Shown here in pieces: positions 1 to 6,126 of a DNA stretch of 22,147 bases (position 1 is the stretch's first letter; every line of letters starts with the position of its first letter). The DNA is taken from positions 1 through 22,147 of the IMG/VR virus record IMGVR_UViG_3300030328_000151; one strand, written 5' to 3'. Below the pieces are notes generated by a model, which saw nothing but the letters and a program-made list of their open reading frames with translations, did not search any database and had not been told where the DNA came from. Position numbers and translations under genes: made by a program. This DNA is from a virus.

Positions 1-627
1 GGGTTAGTCTTGAAAGATATACTACAGACAGACCACAATGAGCCACCTGTTCCTATCAATGAGAGGAATGCTAGGCATCATAAGAATCCCTTGCAGAAAT
101 CTTTATGCACAACTGCATCAATGTATAAGGGTGCAGGTAACAATGGCATGACTATTGTTGACAGACTGATACCTGTAGGTATGGCAGAAGAATATGCTCA
201 CTACAATTACAGGGCAACGAAAGAAGTCTATCATATGGAAGGCAAAGCACCTACCCTACTCACTATGCAAGGTGGCAATAGAGAACCAAAGGTTGCGACC
301 TACTCTGCAAAGGGTGGTAGGATTGTCAATCGTAGATTAGATGAACAAGGAGTTCGTAGAGATTACCAAATGGATTTGCCTTTGACACCACAAGTAGAGA
401 TACGAAGTGATGACAAGACAAATTGCCTTACTACCATCATGAAAGATAATGTTGTTGTAGAAGGTATGACGTGGAGAAAACTTACACCGATTGAGTGTGA
501 GAGATTACAAACCCTGCCTGACAACTACACAGAGGGTGTTTCCAAAACTCAAAGATACAAGATGATTGGAAATGGTTGGACTGTAGATGTCATAGCACAT
601 ATATTGAAAGGAATAAAAAATGACTAA
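1..627 (+). CDS. DNA cytosine-C5 methyltransferase, C-terminal part (5' end outside window)
   Basis: The reading frame is open from base 1, so the gene starts upstream; the TTG at position 10 is an internal Leu codon. Only the C-terminal part is present. The end of the protein holds the family's motif IX/X region: R-K-L-T-P-x-E-C-x-R-L-Q-x-L-P-D, then Y-K-M-I-G-N-G. In this family these residues support the target-recognition region and complete the S-adenosylmethionine site. The preceding 150 residues would be the variable target-recognition domain. The catalytic PCQ and ENV motifs must lie outside the window, so activity cannot be judged. No restriction endonuclease is visible next to it, so it may be an orphan phage methylase that protects the genome from host restriction. 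The stop overlaps the next start by 8 bases. Confidence 0.9.
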   Translation, partial: GLVLKDILQTDHNEPPVPINERNARHHKNPLQKSLCTTASMYKGAGNNGMTIVDRLIPVGMAEEYAHYNYRATKEVYHMEGKAPTLLTMQGGNREPKVATYSAKGGRIVNRRLDEQGVRRDYQMDLPLTPQVEIRSDDKTNCLTTIMKDNVVVEGMTWRKLTPIECERLQTLPDNYTEGVSKTQRYKMIGNGWTVDVIAHILKGIKND

Positions 628-823
628 TGACAGAATGAATGAATATTACTCTCAACTTGAGGGATATAAGATAAAGAAATATTTAGGTGAGGGAGATGAT
701 GGGTTTCCTGCCTTTCTTTTAACTGCACCACATTATAAAGATATTAAAGTAGAGGTTAGTCGTGACCCTGAAGGTAATGATGGTGGCTTTTTATTTATAG
801 GATATGCTAATGAGAGTGCATGA
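620..823 (+). CDS. Hypothetical small phage protein (67 aa)
   Basis: I cannot assign a function. The protein has the look of a small beta-rich cytoplasmic phage protein: a G-Y-K-I-K-K strand near residue 15, then a V-S-R-D-P-E-G-N-D-G-G-F stretch near residue 46. A D-P-E-G-N-G-x-G-F loop of this kind recurs in small phage proteins of unknown role, as far as I remember. It starts inside the end of the methyltransferase gene (the shared bases are ATGACTAA) and overlaps the next gene by 20 bases, so it is probably translated by coupling in the same operon. Confidence 0.65.
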   Translation: MTNDRMNEYYSQLEGYKIKKYLGEGDDGFPAFLLTAPHYKDIKVEVSRDPEGNDGGFLFIGYANESA

Positions 824-1013
824 ACTAATTAAGCAGTTGCAGAAATGTAACAAAGATGCTAGACTGAACATCTTTATCCCATATAAAGTGGGAGAAGATG
901 ATAAGAGGGATATATTTGTTAGTGACTTTAAGGTTGTTGAACAAAACAAACAAGAAGTTGAAATATATTCTAATGATGACCTAAAACCTTATTATGACAA
1001 ACATCTTAAATAA
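804..1013 (+). CDS. Hypothetical small phage protein (69 aa)
   Basis: The N-terminus reads as H-E-L-I-K-Q-L-Q-K-C-N-K-D-A-R-L. It resembles a widespread type of small phage protein that begins with 'LIxxLQKxxxDAxV' and continues with beta strands; no biochemical role is known to me. It overlaps its upstream neighbour by 20 bases and its downstream neighbour by 20. A second in-frame ATG at 810 could be the true start. No strong Shine-Dalgarno sequence precedes either, so translation probably depends on coupling. Confidence 0.6.
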   Translation: MLMRVHELIKQLQKCNKDARLNIFIPYKVGEDDKRDIFVSDFKVVEQNKQEVEIYSNDDLKPYYDKHLK

Positions 1014-1194
1014 GGAAGTAGCAGATGCTTTGCAGAAATTAATTAAGCACGAGGTAAAAGAGTATTTACAGAGTAGTGAATTTCAAGAACACCTTGAATA
1101 TGTAGTTAAAGTTGCAGAGTATATGTTACAGAGAAACATTCTAGAACGGATTGAACTAGAAAAAATAAAGAAAGGAGTAAAAAATGATACATAA
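994..1194 (+). CDS. Hypothetical helical protein (66 aa)
   Basis: Unrecognised. The sequence is strongly helical and charged (E/K-rich) with no Cys and no membrane segment, and might form a coiled coil or small dimer. It overlaps the preceding gene by 20 bases and the following 56-codon gene by 11. A good Shine-Dalgarno sequence for that next gene (AAAGGAG, 1171-1177) lies inside its last codons. The frame fits the compact, same-strand packing of its neighbours, which is the main reason to call it real. Confidence 0.55.
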   Translation: MTNILNKEVADALQKLIKHEVKEYLQSSEFQEHLEYVVKVAEYMLQRNILERIELEKIKKGVKNDT

Positions 1195-1354
1195 AATATT
1201 AGAAATGTTTAACTTACACAGAGAAAAATATGGAGAGGGAACACCTTTTGATTTGGACTATGGTAAGTTAGTTATTATTGGGTTAGAAATGTGGGGAATA
1301 GTATTATGCTACCACATTATTGATTTACTAAACAAGATATTGTTAGGCAGTTAA
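1184..1354 (+). CDS. Small membrane protein (56 aa)
   Basis: The start ATG at 1184 follows AAAGGAG at 1171-1177, and the stop is TAA at 1352. The protein has a charged N-terminus of about 28 residues, then one hydrophobic segment (about residues 29-49, starting LVIIGLEMWGIVL), then a short tail ending KILLGS. This predicts one membrane helix. It is followed two bases later by another tiny membrane ORF. The function is unknown. A role in membrane perturbation or superinfection exclusion is possible, but nothing in the sequence shows it. Confidence 0.55.
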   Translation: MIHKILEMFNLHREKYGEGTPFDLDYGKLVIIGLEMWGIVLCYHIIDLLNKILLGS

Positions 1355-1356
1355 TC

Positions 1357-1440
1357 ATGAAACCTGATGATTATGATAAGATTATGCTAGTGTTTTTCGC
1401 ACTAGCAATCTTCTTCACTATTATAAATGAAACATATTAA
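1357..1440 (+). CDS. Very small membrane peptide (27 aa)
   Basis: This 27-codon frame starts at ATG 1357, two bases after the previous stop, and ends at TAA 1438-1440. The peptide has an acidic start (MKPDDYDK), then about 15 hydrophobic residues (IMLVFFALAIFFTII), then a polar end, a typical single membrane-span layout. No clear Shine-Dalgarno sequence precedes it, so it would depend on coupling to the upstream gene. An 8-bp hairpin lies within it. It could instead be a non-coding spacer, but the membrane-span pattern beside a second such protein favours a gene. Confidence 0.4.
   Translation: MKPDDYDKIMLVFFALAIFFTIINETY
1385..1407 (+). repeat. Inverted repeat / RNA hairpin, 8-bp stem
   Basis: TGCTAGTG (1385-1392) and CACTAGCA (1400-1407) are perfect reverse complements separated by a 7-base loop (TTTTTCG). 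The stem lies in the middle of the 27-codon membrane ORF. No run of T follows the stem, so it is not a standard intrinsic terminator. It may stabilise or process the mRNA, or be chance. Confidence 0.3.
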
Positions 1441-1451
1441 AGGAGTGAACT

Positions 1452-1700
1452 ATGAATATAAAAATAAATGATAGCCAAAAGGAAAGAATCCTTGAGAGCA
1501 TGAATCAATTAAAAGAATTAAATAATGATGTAATGGATACTTGTCCTATACGATATGAGCAACTATGTGCTATGGGTGGATTTGAGTATTTATTATCAGA
1601 AATATTTAATCTAGAACTTCCTAAATGTGAGCATAATCATGTGAACAGATGGAGAAGTTACAGGTTTAAGAATGATAAGAAGAATAAATCCAATAGCTAG
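1452..1700 (+). CDS. Hypothetical protein (82 aa)
   Basis: A clear Shine-Dalgarno sequence (AAAGGAGTG, about 1440-1448) precedes the ATG. The protein is helical and charged, with one pair of Cys residues in the middle and one near the end (C-E-H-N-H at about residues 59-63), and a basic Lys/Arg-rich tail. The C-E-H-N-H cluster could bind metal, but there is no complete zinc-finger pattern. I do not recognise a family. The stop lies inside the next, differently framed 47-codon gene (overlap 29 bases). Confidence 0.6.
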   Translation: MNIKINDSQKERILESMNQLKELNNDVMDTCPIRYEQLCAMGGFEYLLSEIFNLELPKCEHNHVNRWRSYRFKNDKKNKSNS

Positions 1701-1815
1701 AGCATTGGCTCTTTTTAGAAGAAGGTCACAGACATATGTTGTGCCACCTAAAAAGGGCAAAGGTTCTTATACAAGGAAGGCTAAACATAATAATAAACTT
1801 GACAAGCCTTCCTAG
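1672..1815 (+). CDS. Small basic phage protein (47 aa)
   Basis: The ATG at 1672 opens a 47-codon frame ending at TAG 1813-1815. The peptide is very basic. It starts MIRRINPIARALALFRRR and continues with V-V-P-P-K-K-G-K-G-S-Y-T-R-K. Small basic phage proteins with an 'NPxAxxLxxF' start and a 'VxxxKKGKGSYxRK' tail occur in many phages, to my recollection with no known function; nucleic-acid binding is a guess from the charge. The -35 box of a promoter lies in its last codons. Confidence 0.6.
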   Translation: MIRRINPIARALALFRRRSQTYVVPPKKGKGSYTRKAKHNNKLDKPS

Positions 1816-1827
1816 TTGTTATATAAC
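1799..1827 (+). promoter_or_regulatory. Sigma70-type promoter before the DUF932-integrase pair
   Basis: TTGACA (1799-1804), 17-base spacer, TATAAC (1822-1827): 6/6 and 5/6 matches to consensus at ideal spacing. Transcription would start near 1833-1836, about 50 bases before the ATG at 1886. The -10 box sits inside a perfect 14-base palindrome. Confidence 0.75.
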
Positions 1828-1829
1828 AA
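1816..1829. promoter_or_regulatory. Operator-like palindrome over the -10 box
   Basis: TTGTTATATAACAA is a perfect 14-base palindrome that fully covers the -10 hexamer of the promoter at 1799-1827. A dimeric regulator bound here would block RNA polymerase. The regulator is not identified. Confidence 0.45.
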
Positions 1830-1846
1830 AGTATCACTTAACCAAA

Positions 1847-1863
1847 TGTCATAAGTTATGACA
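1847..1863. promoter_or_regulatory. Operator-like inverted repeat downstream of the transcription start
   Basis: TGTCATAA (1847-1854), one central G, TTATGACA (1856-1863): perfect 8-bp half sites around a single base. With such a short centre it is more likely a DNA-binding site for a dimer than an RNA hairpin. It lies between the predicted transcription start and the Shine-Dalgarno sequence of the gene at 1886. Confidence 0.5.
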
Positions 1864-1885
1864 CATTTTATGAAAGGAAATAAAA

Positions 1886-2740
1886 ATGCCATTAGATACA
1901 TACACAACTAACCTCTTTGAATTAGAGGGAACTAACCTAGACTTCAAAGTAAAATATGAAGATACTAAATTTACAGGTAAACGATACGTAAGGAACTCTG
2001 TAACAGGAGATTATCTAGGTATTGTTGGCGATAAATTTAAATCTATTAACCACCTTGATTATTTCAATGGTATCAAAAAGGTTATACAAGAGAATAGATT
2101 ACCTCACCACCTTGATGGTGCTAAAGTTAAAATATCTACTGCTCGTAATTCAGCTTTTGCTTTGATAGATATTATATTACCTAATGTAAAGCATACGATT
2201 GTTACATCTAGACATAAGACAGAGATTAATGAAAGAATGATTGCTCTGCATGGTATAGATGGCTCATGTTCTAACCAAGTTTACTTTGGTGCTATAGATA
2301 GCTATTGTTCCAATGGACAGATTGGTGGAGAGTTTGAGGCTATCAAAAGAAAGAATACAAGTGGTCTTGTTTTAGAGAGGTTACTACAGGAAGTAAGAGA
2401 TGCTAAAACTAACTTTGATATTCGTTGTCAGATGATGCAGAAGTGGGCAGATACACCTCTAAATGTAGATGGTAAGATTTTACTTGATAGCATTATTAAA
2501 TCAGAGAAAATATCTAAGAAGATGTATGAACTAGCCTGTCAAGAAATAGCAAAGAGAGGTAAAAATGTTTTTGCCTTATACTCTGCATTCACTAACTATG
2601 CATCATACGCAGATGAGAGAAATGGTTTCAATATTCGTAACACAGGTTTTGATACGAGAGCAGAAACTATGTGGAGAAGAGAGCAAGAAGTTGCTAAGTG
2701 GGTTTCTTCACCTCAATTTAAATCTTTAGTGGCAGCATAA
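1886..2740 (+). CDS. DUF932-like phage/plasmid protein (284 aa)
   Basis: The fold looks like DUF932, a family found on phages and plasmids with no proven biochemical role. The visible signs are an early 'Y-L-G-I-V-G-D-K-F' segment (about residues 43-51, compare the family's 'Y-x-x-V-x-x-x-F'), a central block with S-C-S-N-Q-V and S-Y-C-S-N-G-Q (about 131-145), and a C-terminal N-V-F-A-L-Y-S-A-F-T-N-Y-A segment. The length of 284 residues is in the family's range. The start ATG follows a GAAAGGAAA Shine-Dalgarno region. The gene is the first after a strong promoter with operators, and its stop overlaps the integrase start by one base (TAATG), so the two are co-expressed. Family assignment is from pattern memory only. 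Confidence 0.65.
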   Translation: MPLDTYTTNLFELEGTNLDFKVKYEDTKFTGKRYVRNSVTGDYLGIVGDKFKSINHLDYFNGIKKVIQENRLPHHLDGAKVKISTARNSAFALIDIILPNVKHTIVTSRHKTEINERMIALHGIDGSCSNQVYFGAIDSYCSNGQIGGEFEAIKRKNTSGLVLERLLQEVRDAKTNFDIRCQMMQKWADTPLNVDGKILLDSIIKSEKISKKMYELACQEIAKRGKNVFALYSAFTNYASYADERNGFNIRNTGFDTRAETMWRREQEVAKWVSSPQFKSLVAA

Positions 2741-3675
2741 TGAAAGTTCAAGACTTACTCAAGGAGTACTATTTATCCTTTGAATACAATAACTTACGAG
2801 AAGAAACTAAAGCACAATATAAATACTTTTTGGGTATAGTTTCTTCAACAAGTGTGGTTGATAATAAAGAGTTAGGCAGTTATAAACTGTCTAGCTTGAC
2901 CACCAAACTTGCTAAGTTATCTTACAATAAATGGTGTGATAGAGGTGTATCGTTTGCTAATCATCTTATGTCTGTTATTAGAGTGTTACTTAATTACGGA
3001 ATAAATATGGAACATTGTGTGATGAATCCATTTAGTAATATTAAGAAACGTGTCGTTGCACATAGAAAAGTTGTTTGGTCAAAGGATGACGTTATCAGGT
3101 TTCTTGATACTGCCTACTCTGATTTTAAGACTAGGAACATAGGACTAATTGCTCAGATGGCATATGAATGGTGTCAAAGAATTGGCGATATGAGATTACT
3201 TGAATGGTCTAGTTTAAAATTAGATGAAAAAAGGATACATATTGAACAATCAAAGAGAAGAGCAGAAGTATTTTTACCTATATCTGATGAGTTATGTGAG
3301 ATGCTAATACAACAAAAAGAAGACTATGGGTTTCAGAAGTATGTAGTACCTCGCCCAAGAGCTTTTAAGGGGGTCTACAAGCCTTATTCGCTTACTAAAC
3401 TACCAATCATAGCTAGGAAGATTATGACCTCTGCAGGACTCTCTAATGAGCTTAGATTGAGTGACTTACGAAGGACAGGAACAGTTGAAATGGTAGATGC
3501 AGGAGTGTCTATGGGAAACATTATGTCAGTAACAGGTCATGCTAATCCACAATCTGTTAAACCATATATGAAAAATACTTTTACTAGTGCTAATTTAGCA
3601 TGGCAACAAAGAAAAAATTTGACAGAAAATAAAAACCATGATATAAGCATGGTATATGCCGACAAGGAAAGGTAG
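2740..3675 (+). CDS. int: Tyrosine recombinase (phage integrase)
   Basis: This 311-residue protein has the two-domain plan of tyrosine recombinases. A SAM-like core-binding domain occupies residues 1-105 and the catalytic domain about 110-285. Catalytic positions visible: Arg147 (C-Q-R-I-G-D-M-R), a beta-hairpin Lys at 172 (Q-S-K-R-R), Arg244 in S-D-L-R-R-T, His267 in V-T-G-H-A-N, and nucleophile Tyr276 in K-P-Y-M-K. The usual first His of the HxxR box is Ser241. In the family these residues cut and join attachment sites. A DUF932-like gene lies directly upstream and primase directly downstream, so it sits at the head of the replication genes. I found no attachment site or tRNA fragment nearby. 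It could also resolve genome multimers. Confidence 0.9.
   Translation: MKVQDLLKEYYLSFEYNNLREETKAQYKYFLGIVSSTSVVDNKELGSYKLSSLTTKLAKLSYNKWCDRGVSFANHLMSVIRVLLNYGINMEHCVMNPFSNIKKRVVAHRKVVWSKDDVIRFLDTAYSDFKTRNIGLIAQMAYEWCQRIGDMRLLEWSSLKLDEKRIHIEQSKRRAEVFLPISDELCEMLIQQKEDYGFQKYVVPRPRAFKGVYKPYSLTKLPIIARKIMTSAGLSNELRLSDLRRTGTVEMVDAGVSMGNIMSVTGHANPQSVKPYMKNTFTSANLAWQQRKNLTENKNHDISMVYADKER
3619..3647 (+). promoter_or_regulatory. Sigma70-type promoter before the primase
   Basis: TTGACA (3619-3624), 17-base spacer, TATAAG (3642-3647). It lies within the last 20 codons of the integrase gene, with a predicted start near 3654 and the primase ATG at 3684. CCATG (3636-3640) and CATGG (3648-3652) form an inverted repeat flanking the -10 box. 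Confidence 0.65.
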
Positions 3676-3683
3676 TATATAAT

Positions 3684-4472
3684 ATGTTTAATATATATGA
3701 ATATGTAGAACATTTAAATGTAGAGAATGGAGAATCACGTAGACTTAATTGTCCTATGTGTAAATCGTATAAAACATTTACTGTAACTAACAACATGGGT
3801 TCTTTGTTATGGAATTGTTACAAGGCTTCTTGTAGTGTAAAGGGAAGTACACGTATACATTTATCTGTAGATGACATACGTTCAATACAACAGAAAAGTG
3901 AATCAAAACAAGGAGATAGCTTTGCTTTACCTGAATATGTAGTTTCTCATGTTGGAAGAAGTGAAGTGTCTAAGTGGTGTCACAAATGGAGTATTGACCC
4001 TGATGCACTAGATTTACATTATGATGTTAAGGAACACAGAGTTGTGTTTCCTATTAAGTCTAAAGGAAGAATTGTTGATGCTACAGGTAGGTCTATCCTA
4101 CGAAAAATACCTAAATGGAAAAGATATGGTAATTCGGACTTGCCTTTTTCATTTGGTTGTGGTAGTATCGCAATCGTAGTTGAGGACTGCATAAGTGCAG
4201 GAGTTGTAGGTAGTGATGTATATGTTGGGGTAGCTGTGTTGGGTACATCATTGTCAGATTCACATAAACAATTCTTGTCGCAGTTCTCAACTACTATCAT
4301 AGCACTTGACCCTGATGCCCTACCTAAGACATTATCATTTGCTAAAGAGTTACGTTCTTATGTTAAGGATGTAAGGATACTAAATTTAAAAGATGACATT
4401 AAATATAAACGAAAGGAAGATATTTTAAAATTGAAACAATTAACCCCAAAGGAGACACAGTTATGGAATTAG
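3684..4472 (+). CDS. DNA primase with zinc finger and TOPRIM domain
   Basis: A 262-residue primase that would make RNA primers for lagging-strand synthesis. The N-terminus carries a zinc-binding site: Cys23-x2-Cys26 and Cys45-x4-Cys50, as in phage T7-type primases that use it to read the priming site. The C-terminal half has TOPRIM features: V-V-E-D-C-I-S-A at about 165-172 (acidic Glu167) and I-I-A-L-D-P-D-A at 205-212 (Asp209, Asp211), which hold metal ions. Unlike T7 gp4, primase and helicase are separate genes here, overlapping by 10 bases. The ATG follows a purine-rich AAGGAAAGG. TOPRIM Glu followed by Asp-Cys instead of the common Gly-x-x-D is unusual. Confidence 0.85.
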   Translation: MFNIYEYVEHLNVENGESRRLNCPMCKSYKTFTVTNNMGSLLWNCYKASCSVKGSTRIHLSVDDIRSIQQKSESKQGDSFALPEYVVSHVGRSEVSKWCHKWSIDPDALDLHYDVKEHRVVFPIKSKGRIVDATGRSILRKIPKWKRYGNSDLPFSFGCGSIAIVVEDCISAGVVGSDVYVGVAVLGTSLSDSHKQFLSQFSTTIIALDPDALPKTLSFAKELRSYVKDVRILNLKDDIKYKRKEDILKLKQLTPKETQLWN

Positions 4473-5686
4473 CATTAATACGAAGCCTGATGGATAAATC
4501 TTTTTATGATGACCATCGTGGAGCAAAATGTCCTGATAGATTATTTAGTAAGGACATCAGAAAAATAAAACAGGCTATAGATTCGGCTATGAGTAGATAT
4601 GAACGTAGTGTTACACCTGATGAGATTGAGGCATTGTTTGTGTCTAACAATCCGTCTATGACAACTGCTCAGAAACAAGCCTATAGTTCTTTGTTTGGAC
4701 AAATTAAGAATGAAAAGCCTATGGGTGCAGATGTGGCACAGGAAGTCTTATCAAAACTATTCCAACAAATTGTTGGAGAGGATATTGCTAACATAGGATT
4801 TGATTACGTGAATGGTTCTCATTCTTCTCTAGAACCTATAAGAAATATACTTGAAATGTATGGAGATGATTTTACACCTAATTTAAATGTGGAGTGGGAT
4901 GACATGGAGATAGAAACACTATTAGCTAAAAATGATTTAGAGGCACGTTGGTCTTTCAATGTTCCTGCTCTTACTAGACAAGTAGAGGGTATAAATTCAG
5001 GACACTTAATTGAAATAGGTGCTAGACCTAACACAGGTAAGACATCTTTTCATGCGAGTTTATTGGCAGGACCAAATGGATTGGCACAACAAGGTGCTAA
5101 TTGTATTATCTTATGTAATGAAGAAGGAAGTCATAGAGTAGGTGCTAGATACTTAACTGCATCAACAGGTATGACAATGAGAGAGATAAAAGCTAATCCT
5201 AGTAAAGCTAGGGATTTGTATGCTTCTGTAAAAGATAATATAAAGATTAAAGATGCTACAGGTAGAGACATGTCATGGGTGGAGAGTGTGTGTAAATCAT
5301 ACAAACCTGATATAGTTATATTAGACATGGGAGATAAGTTTGCACGAACAGGTGGCTTTGCTAGAACTGATGAGGCATTAAAAGCTAATGCAGTTCATGC
5401 TCGTATGATTGCCAAAGAGCATAAGTGTGCTATGTTTTATATGTCACAATTATCTGCAGATGCAGAGGGTAAGGTGTTACTTAATCAAAGCATGATGGAA
5501 GGCAGTAGAACAGGAAAGGCAGCAGAAGCAGACCTTATGATTTTAATTGCAAAGAATCCACCACGACAAGATGAAACAGAAGAAGATTTACAAAGGCATT
5601 TAAATGTGGTAAAGAATAAACTTACAGGATGGCATGGTGTCGTTCATTGTAACCTTAATTATAAAGTAGGAAGGTATGAAGTATGA
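4463..5686 (+). CDS. Replicative DNA helicase, DnaB/RecA-fold type
   Basis: A 407-residue helicase that should unwind DNA 5'-3' as a hexameric ring ahead of the polymerase. The N-terminal 150 residues are helical and resemble a primase-interaction/linker region. The RecA-type core has Walker A G-A-R-P-N-T-G-K-T-S (186-195), a catalytic acidic pair in C-N-E-E-G (about 218-222), Walker B I-V-I-L-D-M-G-D (284-291) and a sensor-like M-S-Q-L (327-330). A basic element (M-E-G-S-R-T-G-K, 345-352) follows, as in DnaB family proteins. It is shorter than E. coli DnaB (about 470). It overlaps the primase by 10 bases and endonuclease VII by 4 (ATGA), consistent with one translated unit. Confidence 0.88.
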   Translation: MELALIRSLMDKSFYDDHRGAKCPDRLFSKDIRKIKQAIDSAMSRYERSVTPDEIEALFVSNNPSMTTAQKQAYSSLFGQIKNEKPMGADVAQEVLSKLFQQIVGEDIANIGFDYVNGSHSSLEPIRNILEMYGDDFTPNLNVEWDDMEIETLLAKNDLEARWSFNVPALTRQVEGINSGHLIEIGARPNTGKTSFHASLLAGPNGLAQQGANCIILCNEEGSHRVGARYLTASTGMTMREIKANPSKARDLYASVKDNIKIKDATGRDMSWVESVCKSYKPDIVILDMGDKFARTGGFARTDEALKANAVHARMIAKEHKCAMFYMSQLSADAEGKVLLNQSMMEGSRTGKAAEADLMILIAKNPPRQDETEEDLQRHLNVVKNKLTGWHGVVHCNLNYKVGRYEV

Positions 5687-6126
5687 CACAATTTAATTTA
5701 TTTAAGGAATTGCCACATAAAGAAAATCCATTTGTTGATGGGGTTGTCTGTATAAAATGTAATATAAGACAACCCATAACACACTATTCTGTTATGAAAG
5801 CAGGTGAAATAAAGAGAACTTGCAGGTCATGTAGAAAAGGACATAAAGAAGTATTAAATAAGTTACGTAAAGAAAATGAATACCCTGATAAAGATTATTC
5901 GTGTGCTATTTGTGATAGGACATTAGAAGAGTTAGGTAAGCATGGGCAAACTAGACTACAAAATTGGGTATTAGACCATTGTCACGATACTAATACATTT
6001 AGAGGTTGGGTGTGTCATAAATGCAACACAGGTTTAGGTGGATTTTCTGATGACTTGACAATACTAGAAAAAGCAGTTATATATTTAGAAAAACATAAGG
6101 AAAAATTAAATGAAACTAACGATTGA
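5683..6126 (+). CDS. Recombination endonuclease VII (HNH/beta-beta-alpha-metal nuclease)
   Basis: A 147-residue nuclease of the phage T4 gp49 type, which cuts Holliday junctions and branched DNA before packaging. The C-terminal half has the family signature: Cys74-x2-Cys77, then D-H-C-H-D (98-102, with the metal-binding and catalytic residues), then G-W-V-C-H-K-C-N-T-G-L-G (109-119). The two Cys pairs (74/77 and 111/114) would bind a structural zinc. A second zinc-ribbon-like set, Cys23-x2-Cys26 and Cys47-x2-Cys50, fills the N-terminus. The start ATG overlaps the helicase stop (ATGA); the end overlaps the polymerase start by 17 bases. Confidence 0.9.
   Translation: MTQFNLFKELPHKENPFVDGVVCIKCNIRQPITHYSVMKAGEIKRTCRSCRKGHKEVLNKLRKENEYPDKDYSCAICDRTLEELGKHGQTRLQNWVLDHCHDTNTFRGWVCHKCNTGLGGFSDDLTILEKAVIYLEKHKEKLNETND
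6055..6083 (+). promoter_or_regulatory. Possible sigma70-type promoter before DNA polymerase
   Basis: A perfect TTGACA (6055-6060) is followed after 17 bases by TATATA (6078-6083); with a 19-base spacer it is TATATT. It lies in the end of the endonuclease VII gene, about 27 bases before the polymerase ATG. It is weaker than the other promoters, and an AT-rich chance match is possible. Confidence 0.4.

Noticed and set aside
158-387. TTGACA boxes at 158 and 382 inside the methyltransferase gene
   Set aside because: No -10 like hexamer lies 15-19 bases downstream; probably coding chance.
3590-3796. - strand frame across the integrase-primase junction
   Set aside because: Antisense to two clear genes and to the promoter between them; composition looks like a shadow.
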